Assembly (NCBI GenBank): GCA_019119595.1
Contig: DWWS01000021.1
Span: forward strand, 1-64,000
DNA from: Candidatus Eisenbergiella merdavium
GTDB lineage: Bacteria; Bacillota; Clostridia; Lachnospirales; Lachnospiraceae
DNA: 64,000 bases
Direction: 5' to 3'
The position numbers and the translations under genes are program-made. Within the stretch, counting starts at the first letter, position 1, and the number at the start of each line of letters is the position of its first letter. A model generated the notes under the pieces. It worked only from the letters and a program-made list of their open reading frames with translations, was not told where the DNA came from and did not search any database. Of the stretch, positions 24,214-32,426 are shown piece after piece.

Positions 24214-25140
24214 GTGAACAGCAACAGCATTTACAGAAGAAAAAATACCGGCGTTTCCATCACGGCATTTTACGCCCTGACCCTGCCCGAATTTCACATG
24301 CGCCCGCATACCCATGCAAGCTGTGAGATCATGTACGTGACCGGCGGCTCCTGCACCGTCTTCTGCGACGGGGAGGAGATCGCCCTGTCCGCCAATCAGT
24401 TCATCTTCATCGACGCCGGCCTCATCCACCGGCTGGAGATTGCGCCTGGAAAGCCCTGCTCCATTTTGAATCTGGAATTCTGCTGCCAGGAGAAAAAGCG
24501 CGCCATCTCCATCGACGCCCTTTTTGACCAGAGCCCGGATTTTCAGGCCTTCCTGCGGAAGGAAATGCCGTATTTCGTCTCCCCCGACCTGCGCAGTCTG
24601 GGCTATGCGCTCAAGGACGTCATCTCCCAGCTGAAACGGCAGGAGAGCCGGAAGGAGGAGGATTATCTGATCCACCTTCTTTTTCTCCGCATGCTTCTGG
24701 AGCTTTCCTTCTGCGCCAATCAGAACCGGAAGACCACGGGCATGTACTATCTGAAAAAAGCCTGCGGCTATATCGAAGGCCATCTATGCGAGACCATCCG
24801 CATCCCGGAGCTTGCCGCTTATACGGGAATCCACAAATCCTACCTGCAGTCCCTGTTTTCCCGCATCTTAAGCTGCACCATCACGGAATATATCAATCGC
24901 AAGCGTCTGGAGCAGGCCGCCTTTCTCCTCACCAACAGCTCCATGCGCGTCACCGACATCGCCTTTTCCACCGGCTACAACAGCCGCCAGCACTTCGCCC
25001 ACACCTTTGAAAAATATTATGGAACCAGCCCCCAGAAATACCGCCTCCTCCACAGCAGGACGCTGGCCGCCGACACGGGCCGGGAGCAGCATCTGATCCG
25101 GGAGGGAGGAACGCAGCTTTGCAGGCTGACGGAGCTTTAG
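24214..25140 (+). CDS. AraC-family transcriptional regulator
   Basis: 308 residues from GTG 24214, preceded by AGGGAGG at 6 bases. The N-terminal cupin-like sensing domain contains MRPHTHASCEIMYVTGGSC and ANQFIFIDAGLIHRL. The C-terminal pair of helix-turn-helix motifs is clear (IPELAAYTGIHKSYLQSLF and VTDIAFSTGYNSRQHFAHTF, then YGTSPQKYR). Such regulators sense sugars and activate neighbouring genes, here most likely the divergent GH4 glycosidase. Between them, GATGATAAGCT is directly repeated around 24109-24138 and may be the binding half-sites. Confidence 0.92.
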   Translation: MNSNSIYRRKNTGVSITAFYALTLPEFHMRPHTHASCEIMYVTGGSCTVFCDGEEIALSANQFIFIDAGLIHRLEIAPGKPCSILNLEFCCQEKKRAISIDALFDQSPDFQAFLRKEMPYFVSPDLRSLGYALKDVISQLKRQESRKEEDYLIHLLFLRMLLELSFCANQNRKTTGMYYLKKACGYIEGHLCETIRIPELAAYTGIHKSYLQSLFSRILSCTITEYINRKRLEQAAFLLTNSSMRVTDIAFSTGYNSRQHFAHTFEKYYGTSPQKYRLLHSRTLAADTGREQHLIREGGTQLCRLTEL

Positions 25141-25207
25141 CTTTTACGCCATAACGGGCTTGAAGGAACAGGTAAATCCACATATAATAAGTGCAGGGAG
25201 GTGAAGG

Positions 25208-25495
25208 TTGCAGATGAAAGGTTATTATGCACAAAGTAACAGAGAGATTTCAGATAGGTTGGATAATTCAAAAATAAAAAATACTGATGAGCTGGAATTT
25301 GTCGTATTCTGTATCGAAAATATTGCAGCCAGGCTTCAAAAAAAACCCGAAGAAATCTATCTGGCACTGACTGAAAAGAGTGATATCTTATACAGCTATG
25401 TCATACCGGAATACGAAATATTGCATACCCAAAGTAAAGATTATATTGTAGAAGATATCACCAGCCTGATGGCAGAAAGGGGTATCGAGGTATGA
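25208..25495 (+). CDS. DUF3791-family small protein, candidate antitoxin
   Basis: 95 residues if started at TTG 25208, which is 6 bases after GGAGG; ATG 25214 is the alternative with a 12-base gap. The protein matches the DUF3791 pattern: LEFVVFCIENIAARLQK, then DILYSYVIPEYEILHTQSKDYIVEDI. DUF3791 genes usually precede a DUF3990 gene, as here, with an ATGA overlap. The pairing and the small overlapping genes resemble a toxin-antitoxin arrangement, but this is inference. AT-rich composition differs from the GC-rich upstream genes, suggesting acquisition. Confidence 0.75.
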   Translation: MQMKGYYAQSNREISDRLDNSKIKNTDELEFVVFCIENIAARLQKKPEEIYLALTEKSDILYSYVIPEYEILHTQSKDYIVEDITSLMAERGIEV

Positions 25496-25965
25496 TTCTG
25501 TACCATGGTTCCTATCTGGAAATTCAAACGCCGGATTTAATACATTCCAGAAAAAATGTGGATTTTGGACGAGGCTTCTACACAACGCCTATTTATGAAC
25601 AGGCAGTGAAATGGTGCGAAAAATTTAAACGCCGTAATAAAAGCGGAATTGTATCCCGTTATAATTTTGACGAAACAGCATACAAGCAACTTAAAGTCCT
25701 GACATTTGACAGTTACTCGGAAGAATGGCTTGACTTTATTCTGCATTGCAGAAAGGGAAAAGATTCAACTGATTATGATATTGTTATAGGCGGCGTTGCA
25801 AATGATAAAGTATTCAATACCGTCGAGCTTTACTTTGACCACTTAATCGATAAGCAGGAAGCCATCCGCCGACTGCGTTATGAAAAACCAAACCTGCAGA
25901 TATGTTTGCGAACACAGCGGGCTCTTGATGGATATCTGCATTATGAAGGGAGTGAACGGATTTGA
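25492..25965 (+). CDS. DUF3990-family protein, candidate ADP-ribosyltransferase-like toxin
   Basis: 157 residues, ATG overlapping the previous stop. The start MILYHGSYLEIQTPDL and NVDFGRGFYTTPIYEQAVKW match DUF3990. H-G near the N-terminus and the YTT element about 25 residues later recall the H-Y motif of ADP-ribosyltransferases, and YFDHLIDKQEAI includes acidic residues. A transferase-type toxin role is suggested by fold resemblance only. It is sandwiched between two small partner genes, with translational coupling on both sides (TTGA at its end). Confidence 0.75.
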   Translation: MILYHGSYLEIQTPDLIHSRKNVDFGRGFYTTPIYEQAVKWCEKFKRRNKSGIVSRYNFDETAYKQLKVLTFDSYSEEWLDFILHCRKGKDSTDYDIVIGGVANDKVFNTVELYFDHLIDKQEAIRRLRYEKPNLQICLRTQRALDGYLHYEGSERI

Positions 25966-26168
25966 CAGCCAATCCTGTTTTGCTACAAAAGAAATATGTT
26001 CGGATTATAGAGCTGTTTTCTCAAAAAGAACGGCTCTCTTTAAAAGATGCACTGGATTTTTTCTATCGCTCAGAAATATATCGTCTGATCAGCGAAGGTG
26101 TCTCAGATCTGCACTGCATGAGTGATGAATATCTGACGGAAGAACTTATTTCAGAATATGAAAAATAA
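25962..26168 (+). CDS. Small third protein of the DUF3791/DUF3990 locus
   Basis: 68 residues, starting at TTG 25962 inside the previous stop (TTGA) with GAAGGGAGTG upstream. The sequence ALDFFYRSEIYRLISEGVSDLHCMSDEYLTEEL is a compact conserved-looking pattern common in short proteins encoded beside DUF3990 genes. It is predicted all-helical without membrane segments. It may act as the second antitoxin or chaperone of the module. Confidence 0.7.
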   Translation: MTANPVLLQKKYVRIIELFSQKERLSLKDALDFFYRSEIYRLISEGVSDLHCMSDEYLTEELISEYEK

Positions 26169-26488
26169 AGGCGTCCGCAAATTTTTCCGTGGCTGCCCGG
26201 CTTCTTACCCATACTCCTGTTCCCCACCTGTGGGCGAAGTCCCACAGCGTCCGCAGAATGCGCATCCGCCGTGGGATTCCGCCCAGACAGGTACACACAG
26301 CTTCCAAGCTCCACGCCCTGCCGCACGATGCCGTCCATTTCCTTCCGGCTTTCCTTTCTCTTTTGTCATCCGTTCTGTTTTCTTTTGTCCGCTTCCGACG
26401 TAACCTTACCAAATGACTTTTTGGGATTTGTTCGCATAGTGTTTCGGAACGATCAAAAACGAAAGTTAAAAATATTTCACTTTTCCCA
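26169..26488. other. Gene-free stretch
   Basis: I see no gene with a ribosome site in these 320 bases. Open frames exist on both strands, but none has recognisable protein features. Composition turns GC-rich around 26210-26330, unlike the AT-rich flanks, so it may be a leftover from an earlier rearrangement. Confidence 0.5.
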
Positions 26489-26551
26489 TTGACATCCAAA
26501 GTTTCAAGTGATATATTTATAACATCTTAAGTGCGAAATATATAACATGGA
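26489..26551 (+). promoter_or_regulatory. Consensus promoter with repeat boxes
   Basis: TTGACA (26489-26494) and TATATT (26512-26517) are 17 bases apart. AAGTGATATATTTATAAC around 26507 is directly repeated as AAGTGCGAAATATATAAC just downstream, and AAATATTTCACTT upstream is an inverted partial copy. These flank the transcription start and are probably operators for the XRE regulator encoded at 26980. Confidence 0.75.
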
Positions 26552-26560
26552 GGAAAAGTC

Positions 26561-26992
26561 ATGAACAGAAAAGTATCTTTAAAGGAAATCGTCGGAACCA
26601 AAATAGTCTATGCCGTCTTTCTTGTTTTTTACTTCTGGATGTGGGTAAGAACGGACTGGAAAGAATGGTATCCCATGCTGCAGAGCGTTCTTTTCTTCCT
26701 GATCTGCACCTTTTTCCTGTTTCAGGCTTTCCGAATCAGCAAGTATAAGAAGGAAGGGATCGATGAAATGGCAGAGCAAAACCTGAAACGTTGTGATTCC
26801 CTCTGCCTGAAGCTCTTTATCGTCGTCATGATCGCGGTCGCCTGGGGCTGTGCCATTTTTAATCACGCGGAATCCGCAGATATGGGACTTGTCGGCTGGA
26901 TCATTGTTCTGTCCATCCTGGTCCTATCTGTTGTGCGGACGATCATGTTTGCGATCATGGACAGCAGGGGGGGTATAATATGGCCCTCATAA
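26561..26992 (+). CDS. Four-helix membrane protein paired with an XRE regulator
   Basis: 143 residues, ATG 26561 behind GGAGGAAAAGTC. Four membrane segments are evident: IVYAVFLVFYFWMWV, SVLFFLICTFFLFQAF, LFIVVMIAVAWGCAIF and VGWIIVLSILVLSVV. Small integral proteins of this form are frequently followed by a YozG-like HTH gene, as here, with a 13-base overlap. The pair is presumably co-regulated; its function is unknown. Confidence 0.75.
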   Translation: MNRKVSLKEIVGTKIVYAVFLVFYFWMWVRTDWKEWYPMLQSVLFFLICTFFLFQAFRISKYKKEGIDEMAEQNLKRCDSLCLKLFIVVMIAVAWGCAIFNHAESADMGLVGWIIVLSILVLSVVRTIMFAIMDSRGGIIWPS

Positions 26993-27183
26993 CTAAGATC
27001 AAGGAATATCGGGAACGGGCAGGTTATAAGCAAAGCGAGCTTGCGGAGCTTGTGGGAGCGAGAAGAGAAACCATCGTTCATCTTGAAAACGGCAGGTATA
27101 ATCCGTCCTTAAAATTAGCCATGGATATCGCAAAGGTTTTCCATGTTACGGTTGAAGATTTATTTGAATTCACAGAGGATTGA
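26980..27183 (+). CDS. XRE-family small DNA-binding protein
   Basis: 67 residues comprising only a Cro/CI helix-turn-helix: IKEYRERAGYKQSELAELVG, ARRETIVHLENGRYNPSLKLAMDIAKVF, VEDLFEF. This matches the minimal YozG/PlcR-like group of regulators coded after small membrane proteins. Its start lies 13 bases inside the preceding gene with GGGGGGG upstream. The repeats at 26489-26551 are probable operators, giving autoregulation (inference). Confidence 0.9.
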   Translation: MALITKIKEYRERAGYKQSELAELVGARRETIVHLENGRYNPSLKLAMDIAKVFHVTVEDLFEFTED

Positions 27184-27235
27184 GGCCGGCGCGCATCTCC
27201 GGTTCGCGCCCGAATGAAGCGCCGCCTGCTCCGGT

Positions 27236-28009
27236 TTATTCACCACGCGGGTTCTGGTACACTTCCAGGACCCCATAATAAGTACAAACCAGCGACAGAT
27301 CGGAAACGTATGATCCCATTTCCGTCGGGCCGTACCGAAGCAGGTAATAATCCATATCGTGAAGAATCTCATAAACATTCCGGATATAGGCTGCATCATG
27401 TGTTTCCCTGGCTGACTGCATATTTGAAATGAGCTGATCGAAATCCCTTCTCAGGGCTTCATTGGATACGGTGCTTTTCAGCTCCTCCATCTTCCGGCAG
27501 AAAGCATCCGCGTCTTTGTAATTCTCCGTCATAACCGGCGTTCCATACATTTCCAGGAATTCATCCATCGTCATCTCATCTGTTTTCTTTTCCTGATAAA
27601 CCTCAGGATCATAGCCCCAGCCAATCTGGATCCATCCGGTTTTATCAATAAGATTCCACGACAGGCTTTCCGGATCAGACAGCTTTTTTTCCAGATTGTT
27701 CCACATAAAAGCATGCTCCCACGCCAGATTTTCCACCTTAATCGCCTCTGTCAGACGCTCGGCATCTTCCTCCGTCATGCCGGCTAATACCTCTTTCCGT
27801 TTTTCTTCCACTTCCTCCCGGGTGGGGACGTGTACGATCAGATCATCTTTTACGCCTGCCATGGAAAATTCCGCCGCCGCTTGCTCCTTCACGCCGGAAA
27901 GTCCCGCTTTTTTTGCAAAAGCCGTATTTCCGTGCTTCACACAGCCGTTCAAGCCGGACAGGATGCATAAACTGATGATCAGAAAAATGATCCTATGACA
28001 ATTTTTCAT
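27236..28009 (-). CDS. Lipoprotein of unknown function
   Basis: 257 residues from ATG 28009. The signal sequence IIFLIISLCILSGLNGC ends in a lipobox Cys, so the mature protein is anchored outside. The remainder is helical and acidic (EEVEEKRKEVLAGMTEEDAERL, FRRDFDQLISNMQSARETHD), with several Tyr/Trp-rich stretches. No family is recognised. It lies 50 bases after the XRE regulator on the same strand and may be co-transcribed with it. Confidence 0.7.
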   Translation of the reverse strand: MKNCHRIIFLIISLCILSGLNGCVKHGNTAFAKKAGLSGVKEQAAAEFSMAGVKDDLIVHVPTREEVEEKRKEVLAGMTEEDAERLTEAIKVENLAWEHAFMWNNLEKKLSDPESLSWNLIDKTGWIQIGWGYDPEVYQEKKTDEMTMDEFLEMYGTPVMTENYKDADAFCRKMEELKSTVSNEALRRDFDQLISNMQSARETHDAAYIRNVYEILHDMDYYLLRYGPTEMGSYVSDLSLVCTYYGVLEVYQNPRGE

Positions 28010-28059
28010 ACCTTTTCCCGCTCCTCCGCATGTATCCAAATGCCTTTACAGTTTCCTGC

Positions 28060-28785
28060 TCACCCTCTGTTATCCACGATCAGCATATTAAGCTTCTGCC
28101 ATCTGGCAAGCTCCTTTTTGCCGATCAGAAGCTGCCTTTTCAGCTCCTCGCCGTTCTCTCTCGGCGAAAGCGTCACAAGGCACTTGAACGCGCAGGGCAT
28201 CAGGTCTGCGCTGGAAATGCCGCACAGCAGCCCTTCCGTACAGTCCCTGATATCCAGAGGGTTAAAAATATACAGCAGATCCTCCTCCAGCGCATTGCAC
28301 TGGTTCACAAAGGAAAACCGGATCAGCATATCGCTGTACACGACCTTTCCTTCATAATACACCTCGCTGCTCCGTCCTGCGGGCGTTACAGAGCAGATGG
28401 ACAGAGACGCTTCGTAATTACCCGGCGCACCTTCCACCTCCCGCACATCTATGATCCCGTCCTTCAGCCTTTTGTATCTTCCGTCATAAAAATAGAAGTA
28501 CAGTCTCCTTGCCCGGAAAAACGGGCTCATCCCGGCCTTCTCTCCTGCAGGCTCAGACGGTAGGGGAATTTCCGGCCGGTAATCCAGCAGCCGACCGGGG
28601 CTTACCTGAAGCGCTTCCGCAATCTCATATAACGTCTCAATATCCAGCGTGATCTCTCCGTTTTCATATTTGCTGACACTGGCTCTGCTCTTGTGGATCC
28701 GGTCAGCCAGCTCCTGCAGTGTAAGGCCTCTTACCTTCCGAAAGGTCCGGATCCGTTCTCCCACATGTATCGTTACCTTCCCCAT
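28060..28785 (-). CDS. XRE-family regulator with a C-terminal sensing domain
   Basis: 241 residues from ATG 28785, preceded by GGGGGAGATAAA. Residues 1-70 are a Cro/CI-type domain (GERIRTFRKVRGLTLQELADRI, SRASVSKYENGEITLDIETL). The C-terminal 150 residues are alpha/beta without recognisable motif (LYFYFYDGRYKRLKDGIIDV, CALEEDLLYIFNPLD-like). This architecture fits a repressor responding to a small ligand. It is divergent from the NSS transporter at 29083, with an 11-bp inverted repeat in the gap, so it probably controls that transporter. Confidence 0.85.
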   Translation of the reverse strand: MGKVTIHVGERIRTFRKVRGLTLQELADRIHKSRASVSKYENGEITLDIETLYEIAEALQVSPGRLLDYRPEIPLPSEPAGEKAGMSPFFRARRLYFYFYDGRYKRLKDGIIDVREVEGAPGNYEASLSICSVTPAGRSSEVYYEGKVVYSDMLIRFSFVNQCNALEEDLLYIFNPLDIRDCTEGLLCGISSADLMPCAFKCLVTLSPRENGEELKRQLLIGKKELARWQKLNMLIVDNRG

Positions 28786-28871
28786 TTTATCTCCCCCTGT
28801 GCCGGAGCATATTTGAAACAGTATTCCCTCCGGCTTCATTTCCCGTAAAAAAGCACTTTTCAAACCTGATT

Positions 28872-28968
28872 AAAAGTTTCCTATAAATATACGTTTGCCC
28901 CGTAATTCTCTGTTTTCTTTCCTATCATACACTATTCTCCTAATTTTTTCTATTAAAAGGAAACTTTT
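28872..28968. promoter_or_regulatory. Spaced 11-bp inverted repeat in a divergent intergenic region
   Basis: AAAAGTTTCCT at 28872-28882 is exactly inverted as AGGAAACTTTT at 28958-28968. The 75-base separation allows looping between two XRE dimers or two operators, one per divergent promoter. The intergenic region lies between the XRE regulator (start 28785) and the NSS transporter (start 29083). Confidence 0.55.
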
Positions 28969-29082
28969 TCGAAAATAATTTTCATATGAAGAAATCATAT
29001 CCTGTTTGTAATATTCCCCTCTTCTGCTATGATAATGACATTTGTACGGAGCTTTTATTATTGCAAGGGGGCGGTAAATATT

Positions 29083-30498
29083 ATGGAAGCAAAAAAGAAA
29101 AGTACCTTCAGCAGTTCGATCGGCTTCGTTCTCTCCGCGGCCGGCAGCGCGGTAGGCGTGGGCAATATCTGGCGCTTTCCTTATCTGGCAGCCAAGGACG
29201 GAGGCGGGCTGTTCCTGCTCATCTATATCGTACTGGTCGCAACCTTCGGTTTTACCCTGCTGGCAACCGACGTTGCACTGGGCCGGCGCACCAGGCAGAA
29301 TGCCCTGAAAGCCTTTGGAACTATCAGCAAAAAATGGAAATTCCTGGGTTACCTCACCTTCCTGGTACCGGCGCTGATCATGACCTACTATACGGTCATC
29401 GGCGGCTGGGTCACCAAATATATCGTGACCTACCTGACCGCACAGGGAGGCGCGGCGGCCGAGGACGGCTATTTTACCTCCTTTATCACCGCCCCGGTAT
29501 CTCCCATTGTGTTCATGCTGCTCTTCCTGGCATTGACCGCATTCATCGTATACCGCGGCGTGGAAAATGGAATCGAAAAATTCTCCAGTATCATCATGCC
29601 CGGCCTGCTGATCCTGATCGTGGGGATCGCCCTGTTTTCCCTGACCTTGAGCCATACGGATGCTGACGGCGTTACCAGAACCGGCCTTCAGGGCCTCCTT
29701 GTGTACATCACACCGAATTTTAAAGGCATTACAGCCGAACGTTTTCTGGGAATCCTGCTGGATGCCATGAGCCAGCTCTTTTTCTCCCTGAGCGTCTCCA
29801 TGGGCATCATGATCACCTACGGCTCTTATGTGAAAAAAGATGTCAATCTGAGCCGTTCCCTGAGCCAGATCGAGATTTTTGACACCGGGGTTGCTTTCCT
29901 TGCGGGCCTTATGATCATTCCGGCCGTATTCGTATTCTCCGGCACCGAAGGCATGGCCTCCGGCCCCAGTCTGATGTTCGTCTCCCTGCCAAAGGTATTC
30001 CAGGCAATGGGAGGAGTCGGAACCATCATCGGCCTCATCTTCTTTATCATGGTAGCCTTCGCGGCGCTGACCTCCTGCATCTCCATTCTGGAGACACTGG
30101 TGGCAAACTGTATGGAAATTTTCCACACAACACGTAAGAAGACCTGCCTTGTGATCGGCCTTCTTTCTGCAGGCGCAGCAGCCGTGATCTGCATGGGCTA
30201 TAACCTGTTCTACTTTGAGCTGCCTCTGCCCAACGGCCAGACAGCTCAGCTTCTTGACGTAATGGATTACATCAGCAACAGTTTCCTGATGCCCTTTATC
30301 TCCCTGCTGACCTGTATCCTTGTAGGCTGGGTCATCAAGCCCAAATGGATCATTGAAGAGATGGAAGCAAGCGGACACCGCTTCAGCCGGAAGAAAATGT
30401 ACAGCTTCATGATCAAATATGTGACGCCTGTTATGATGGCCATCCTGTTTCTGCAGTCCACAGGCGTGTTTCATATGATCGCAGGTTTGTTCAAATAA
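29083..30498 (+). CDS. Sodium-dependent NSS/SNF-family amino-acid transporter
   Basis: 471 residues from ATG 29083; an upstream ATG lacks a ribosome site. About eleven membrane helices. SIGFVLSAAGSAVGVGNIWRFPYLAAKDGGG is the hallmark sodium- and substrate-binding helix 1 of the neurotransmitter:sodium symporter family, with the unwound GVGNIWRFP. FFSLSVSMG on helix 6 fits as well. Bacterial members carry amino acids such as Trp, Tyr, Leu or Met with sodium. The gene is single and convergent with nothing close; the divergent XRE regulator is a likely controller. Confidence 0.94.
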   Translation: MEAKKKSTFSSSIGFVLSAAGSAVGVGNIWRFPYLAAKDGGGLFLLIYIVLVATFGFTLLATDVALGRRTRQNALKAFGTISKKWKFLGYLTFLVPALIMTYYTVIGGWVTKYIVTYLTAQGGAAAEDGYFTSFITAPVSPIVFMLLFLALTAFIVYRGVENGIEKFSSIIMPGLLILIVGIALFSLTLSHTDADGVTRTGLQGLLVYITPNFKGITAERFLGILLDAMSQLFFSLSVSMGIMITYGSYVKKDVNLSRSLSQIEIFDTGVAFLAGLMIIPAVFVFSGTEGMASGPSLMFVSLPKVFQAMGGVGTIIGLIFFIMVAFAALTSCISILETLVANCMEIFHTTRKKTCLVIGLLSAGAAAVICMGYNLFYFELPLPNGQTAQLLDVMDYISNSFLMPFISLLTCILVGWVIKPKWIIEEMEASGHRFSRKKMYSFMIKYVTPVMMAILFLQSTGVFHMIAGLFK

Positions 30499-30619
30499 GC
30501 GGCGCCAGGTAAGCGCCTGCCTGTTTTGCAGATCCGCTTCATAAAATGAGTGTCCTTCGCAAAATAGCACATAATTTATCGACAGAGACTATCTGGAACA
30601 GCTCAGAAGGAGGATCGAT

Positions 30620-30823
30620 ATGACACAGTTAGGCCGTTTATATGAGAAGGAAAAGATTGAATATGGAAATCAGAAAGCAGAAGCAGCAACCAAAAAAGTA
30701 ACAAAGGAATTTGTTCTTAAGATGCTTGAAGAACAATATGATATCGTATCCATTATGAAGATCACCGGGCTCACGGAAGATGAAATTACCGGACTCCAGC
30801 AGGAAGAGCCCGCCACTGTATAA
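30620..30823 (+). CDS. Small protein resembling the tail of Rpn/PD-(D/E)XK transposase-like proteins
   Basis: 67 residues, ATG 30620 behind AGAAGGAGGATCGAT. The C-terminus AAT-KK--KEFVLKMLEEQYDIVSIMKITGLTEDEITGLQQ matches the helical tail of Rpn-family (putative transposase) proteins, which end in ML--G---I---TGLS-EEI--L. The nuclease domain itself is absent. It could be a stand-alone small protein or a gene remnant that kept a good ribosome site. A copy of the first codons reappears at 45851-45890. It is followed by a strong terminator. Confidence 0.6.
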   Translation: MTQLGRLYEKEKIEYGNQKAEAATKKVTKEFVLKMLEEQYDIVSIMKITGLTEDEITGLQQEEPATV

Positions 30824-30887
30824 CCGGCAGGCTGATACAGGTAAATGGGAAACACGGATCTGCCGTGTAAAAAAGTCTGTCAGACAC

Positions 30888-30930
30888 GCAGGGATATTTG
30901 CCATTTTTTAGCAAATATCCCTGCTTTTTT
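30888..30930 (+). terminator. Strong rho-independent terminator
   Basis: GCAGGGATATTTGC pairs perfectly with GCAAATATCCCTGC over 14 bp around a 9-base loop and is followed by six T. It ends the transcript of the small gene at 30620. Confidence 0.92.
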
Positions 30931-31173
30931 ATCCAGAATATACTCCCAGAGTATAATACGTACTCTGGTTTCCCCCGCTTTCCGTTTCATCAGACTACAG
31001 ACAGCCACAATATGCATAACATCCCTGAAAAATCCTGACCGGCCATATAAGCCCCAAAAGCATCAATAAAATTCAGCACGGATAAATTTCTTTCTTTTCA
31101 ATTATAAAGTGCTTTTTCATAAATGTAAACGATGGTATATGGCCCTCCCGGCGAAATATACCCCGAAACGTCT
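30931..31173. other. Intergenic region, nothing recognised
   Basis: Together with the bases after 30823 this makes a 350-base gap. Apart from the terminator and a small CACGG-CCGTG hairpin near 30850, no gene or conserved motif is visible. Confidence 0.5.
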
Positions 31174-32181
31174 CTATATTACGCTTTTTCTGAATACGCC
31201 CACGATTTCCCTTCCGAAACCCATATTTCCCAGAATCCGATACAGCTCTATCGTTTCCTTCACGGACAGCGTATGGAAAAGATTTTCCAGCCGCACCGCC
31301 GTCCGGTGCGCCGCCTTTCCCGTCTCCGGCCTCTCATAATAATTGGAATACGGGTTTACGAGCTGGAAGTCTACGAAGGTATCCCCGTAAAAATCCAGCA
31401 GCGTAAAGCCCTGCTTTTCCAGCAGGCAGATCAATCCTTCCCGGTTGAAGTATCCCGTATGATCCGGGTCGTCCAGCCAGTACTCCTCCTGCAGTTCCCC
31501 GCATTTCATGAACGTCTGCTGGAGATGGGAATAATTATTTGCAACCTTGATCACCAGGATGGAATGTCCTGTCATCAGTTCTCTTACCATCCGAAGGCAG
31601 CGCTCCGGTTCCAGCACCATATCCAGGATACGGTCCATGTTGATCACGTCGAAGGTCTTTTCCTGCCTTGCCATCTGCGGGACCAGCTCCTCCATTTCTC
31701 CCTGCCGTAAGTATTGCAGCAAGTGAGGATGGAAGGATTTCAAAGCGTAGGAGCCGCAGTCAATTCCTTCCACCGTCACCCCTCTCTCATAAAAATACTG
31801 CATCAAAAAGCCTTCGCCGCAGCCAATATCCAAAAGAGAATATCCGTCCAGCCTGGGGTTATCCACCTTTTTCAGATTCTCCTCCACCACCAGCGCCCTC
31901 TCTTCAATTTTGTTCTTCACAAAATCCAGCTCTTCCTGCGGATAGTCTTTTAAATAAGTGGCGCCGGAATATTCCTGAAAATAATTCTCCTCAAAATTTT
32001 TATCCCGTTCCTGTCTCGTATTTTTACTGCGCAGCTCATAATAGCCGTAACGGTTCAAAAAGACCGGCCTGAAGCTGTCCTCATACTCCCATCCCTTCGG
32101 AAGTCCGTTTTTTCCTTTCCATTCCGTGTTTGTCATTTTCTTTCTATTTTCATTCTTTTTATTTTCAGCAGCTTGCTTCAT
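31174..32181 (-). CDS. SAM-dependent class I methyltransferase
   Basis: 335 residues, start at 32181 behind AAAGGAGAAAAC. The SAM-binding motif I is LLDIGCGEGFLMQYF near residue 117, followed by VEGIDCGSYAL (acidic loop) and INMDRILDMV (motif IV region). The domain is of the UbiE/type 11 kind. The N-terminal 90 residues carry WEYEDSFRPVFLNRYGYYEL, which does not match a family I know. Substrate is unknown; nothing around the gene points to a pathway. Confidence 0.85.
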   Translation of the reverse strand: MKQAAENKKNENRKKMTNTEWKGKNGLPKGWEYEDSFRPVFLNRYGYYELRSKNTRQERDKNFEENYFQEYSGATYLKDYPQEELDFVKNKIEERALVVEENLKKVDNPRLDGYSLLDIGCGEGFLMQYFYERGVTVEGIDCGSYALKSFHPHLLQYLRQGEMEELVPQMARQEKTFDVINMDRILDMVLEPERCLRMVRELMTGHSILVIKVANNYSHLQQTFMKCGELQEEYWLDDPDHTGYFNREGLICLLEKQGFTLLDFYGDTFVDFQLVNPYSNYYERPETGKAAHRTAVRLENLFHTLSVKETIELYRILGNMGFGREIVGVFRKSVI

Positions 32182-32426
32182 TTTAGTTTTCTCCTTTGTC
32201 CATCCTGTTGTATTCTAAAATACAGGTATCATATTCCTTTCTGTCATCATGCATCCATCTCCTGATATGAAAGTTTCTGCAGGCGGTCTGATAAAGCTCT
32301 TACTATAGCCATGATATTGATATCCGTCATTTCCGTCCTGGCCCCTTCCCTTTTTCCTCATGGTAAAATCCAGGCCTCTGGTCCGTTCCATAAAAAAATA
32401 CTGCCATAAATATAGGAGATATCTTG

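Noticed and set aside
26146-26499. Minus-strand open frame of 117 codons after the DUF3990 module
   Set aside because: No family motif and a composition unlike the neighbours; it spans a divergent-looking promoter region of the membrane protein gene.
28870-30570. 566-codon minus-strand open frame opposite the NSS transporter
   Set aside because: His/Gln/Gly-rich shadow translation with no start signal; the plus strand carries a clear transporter.
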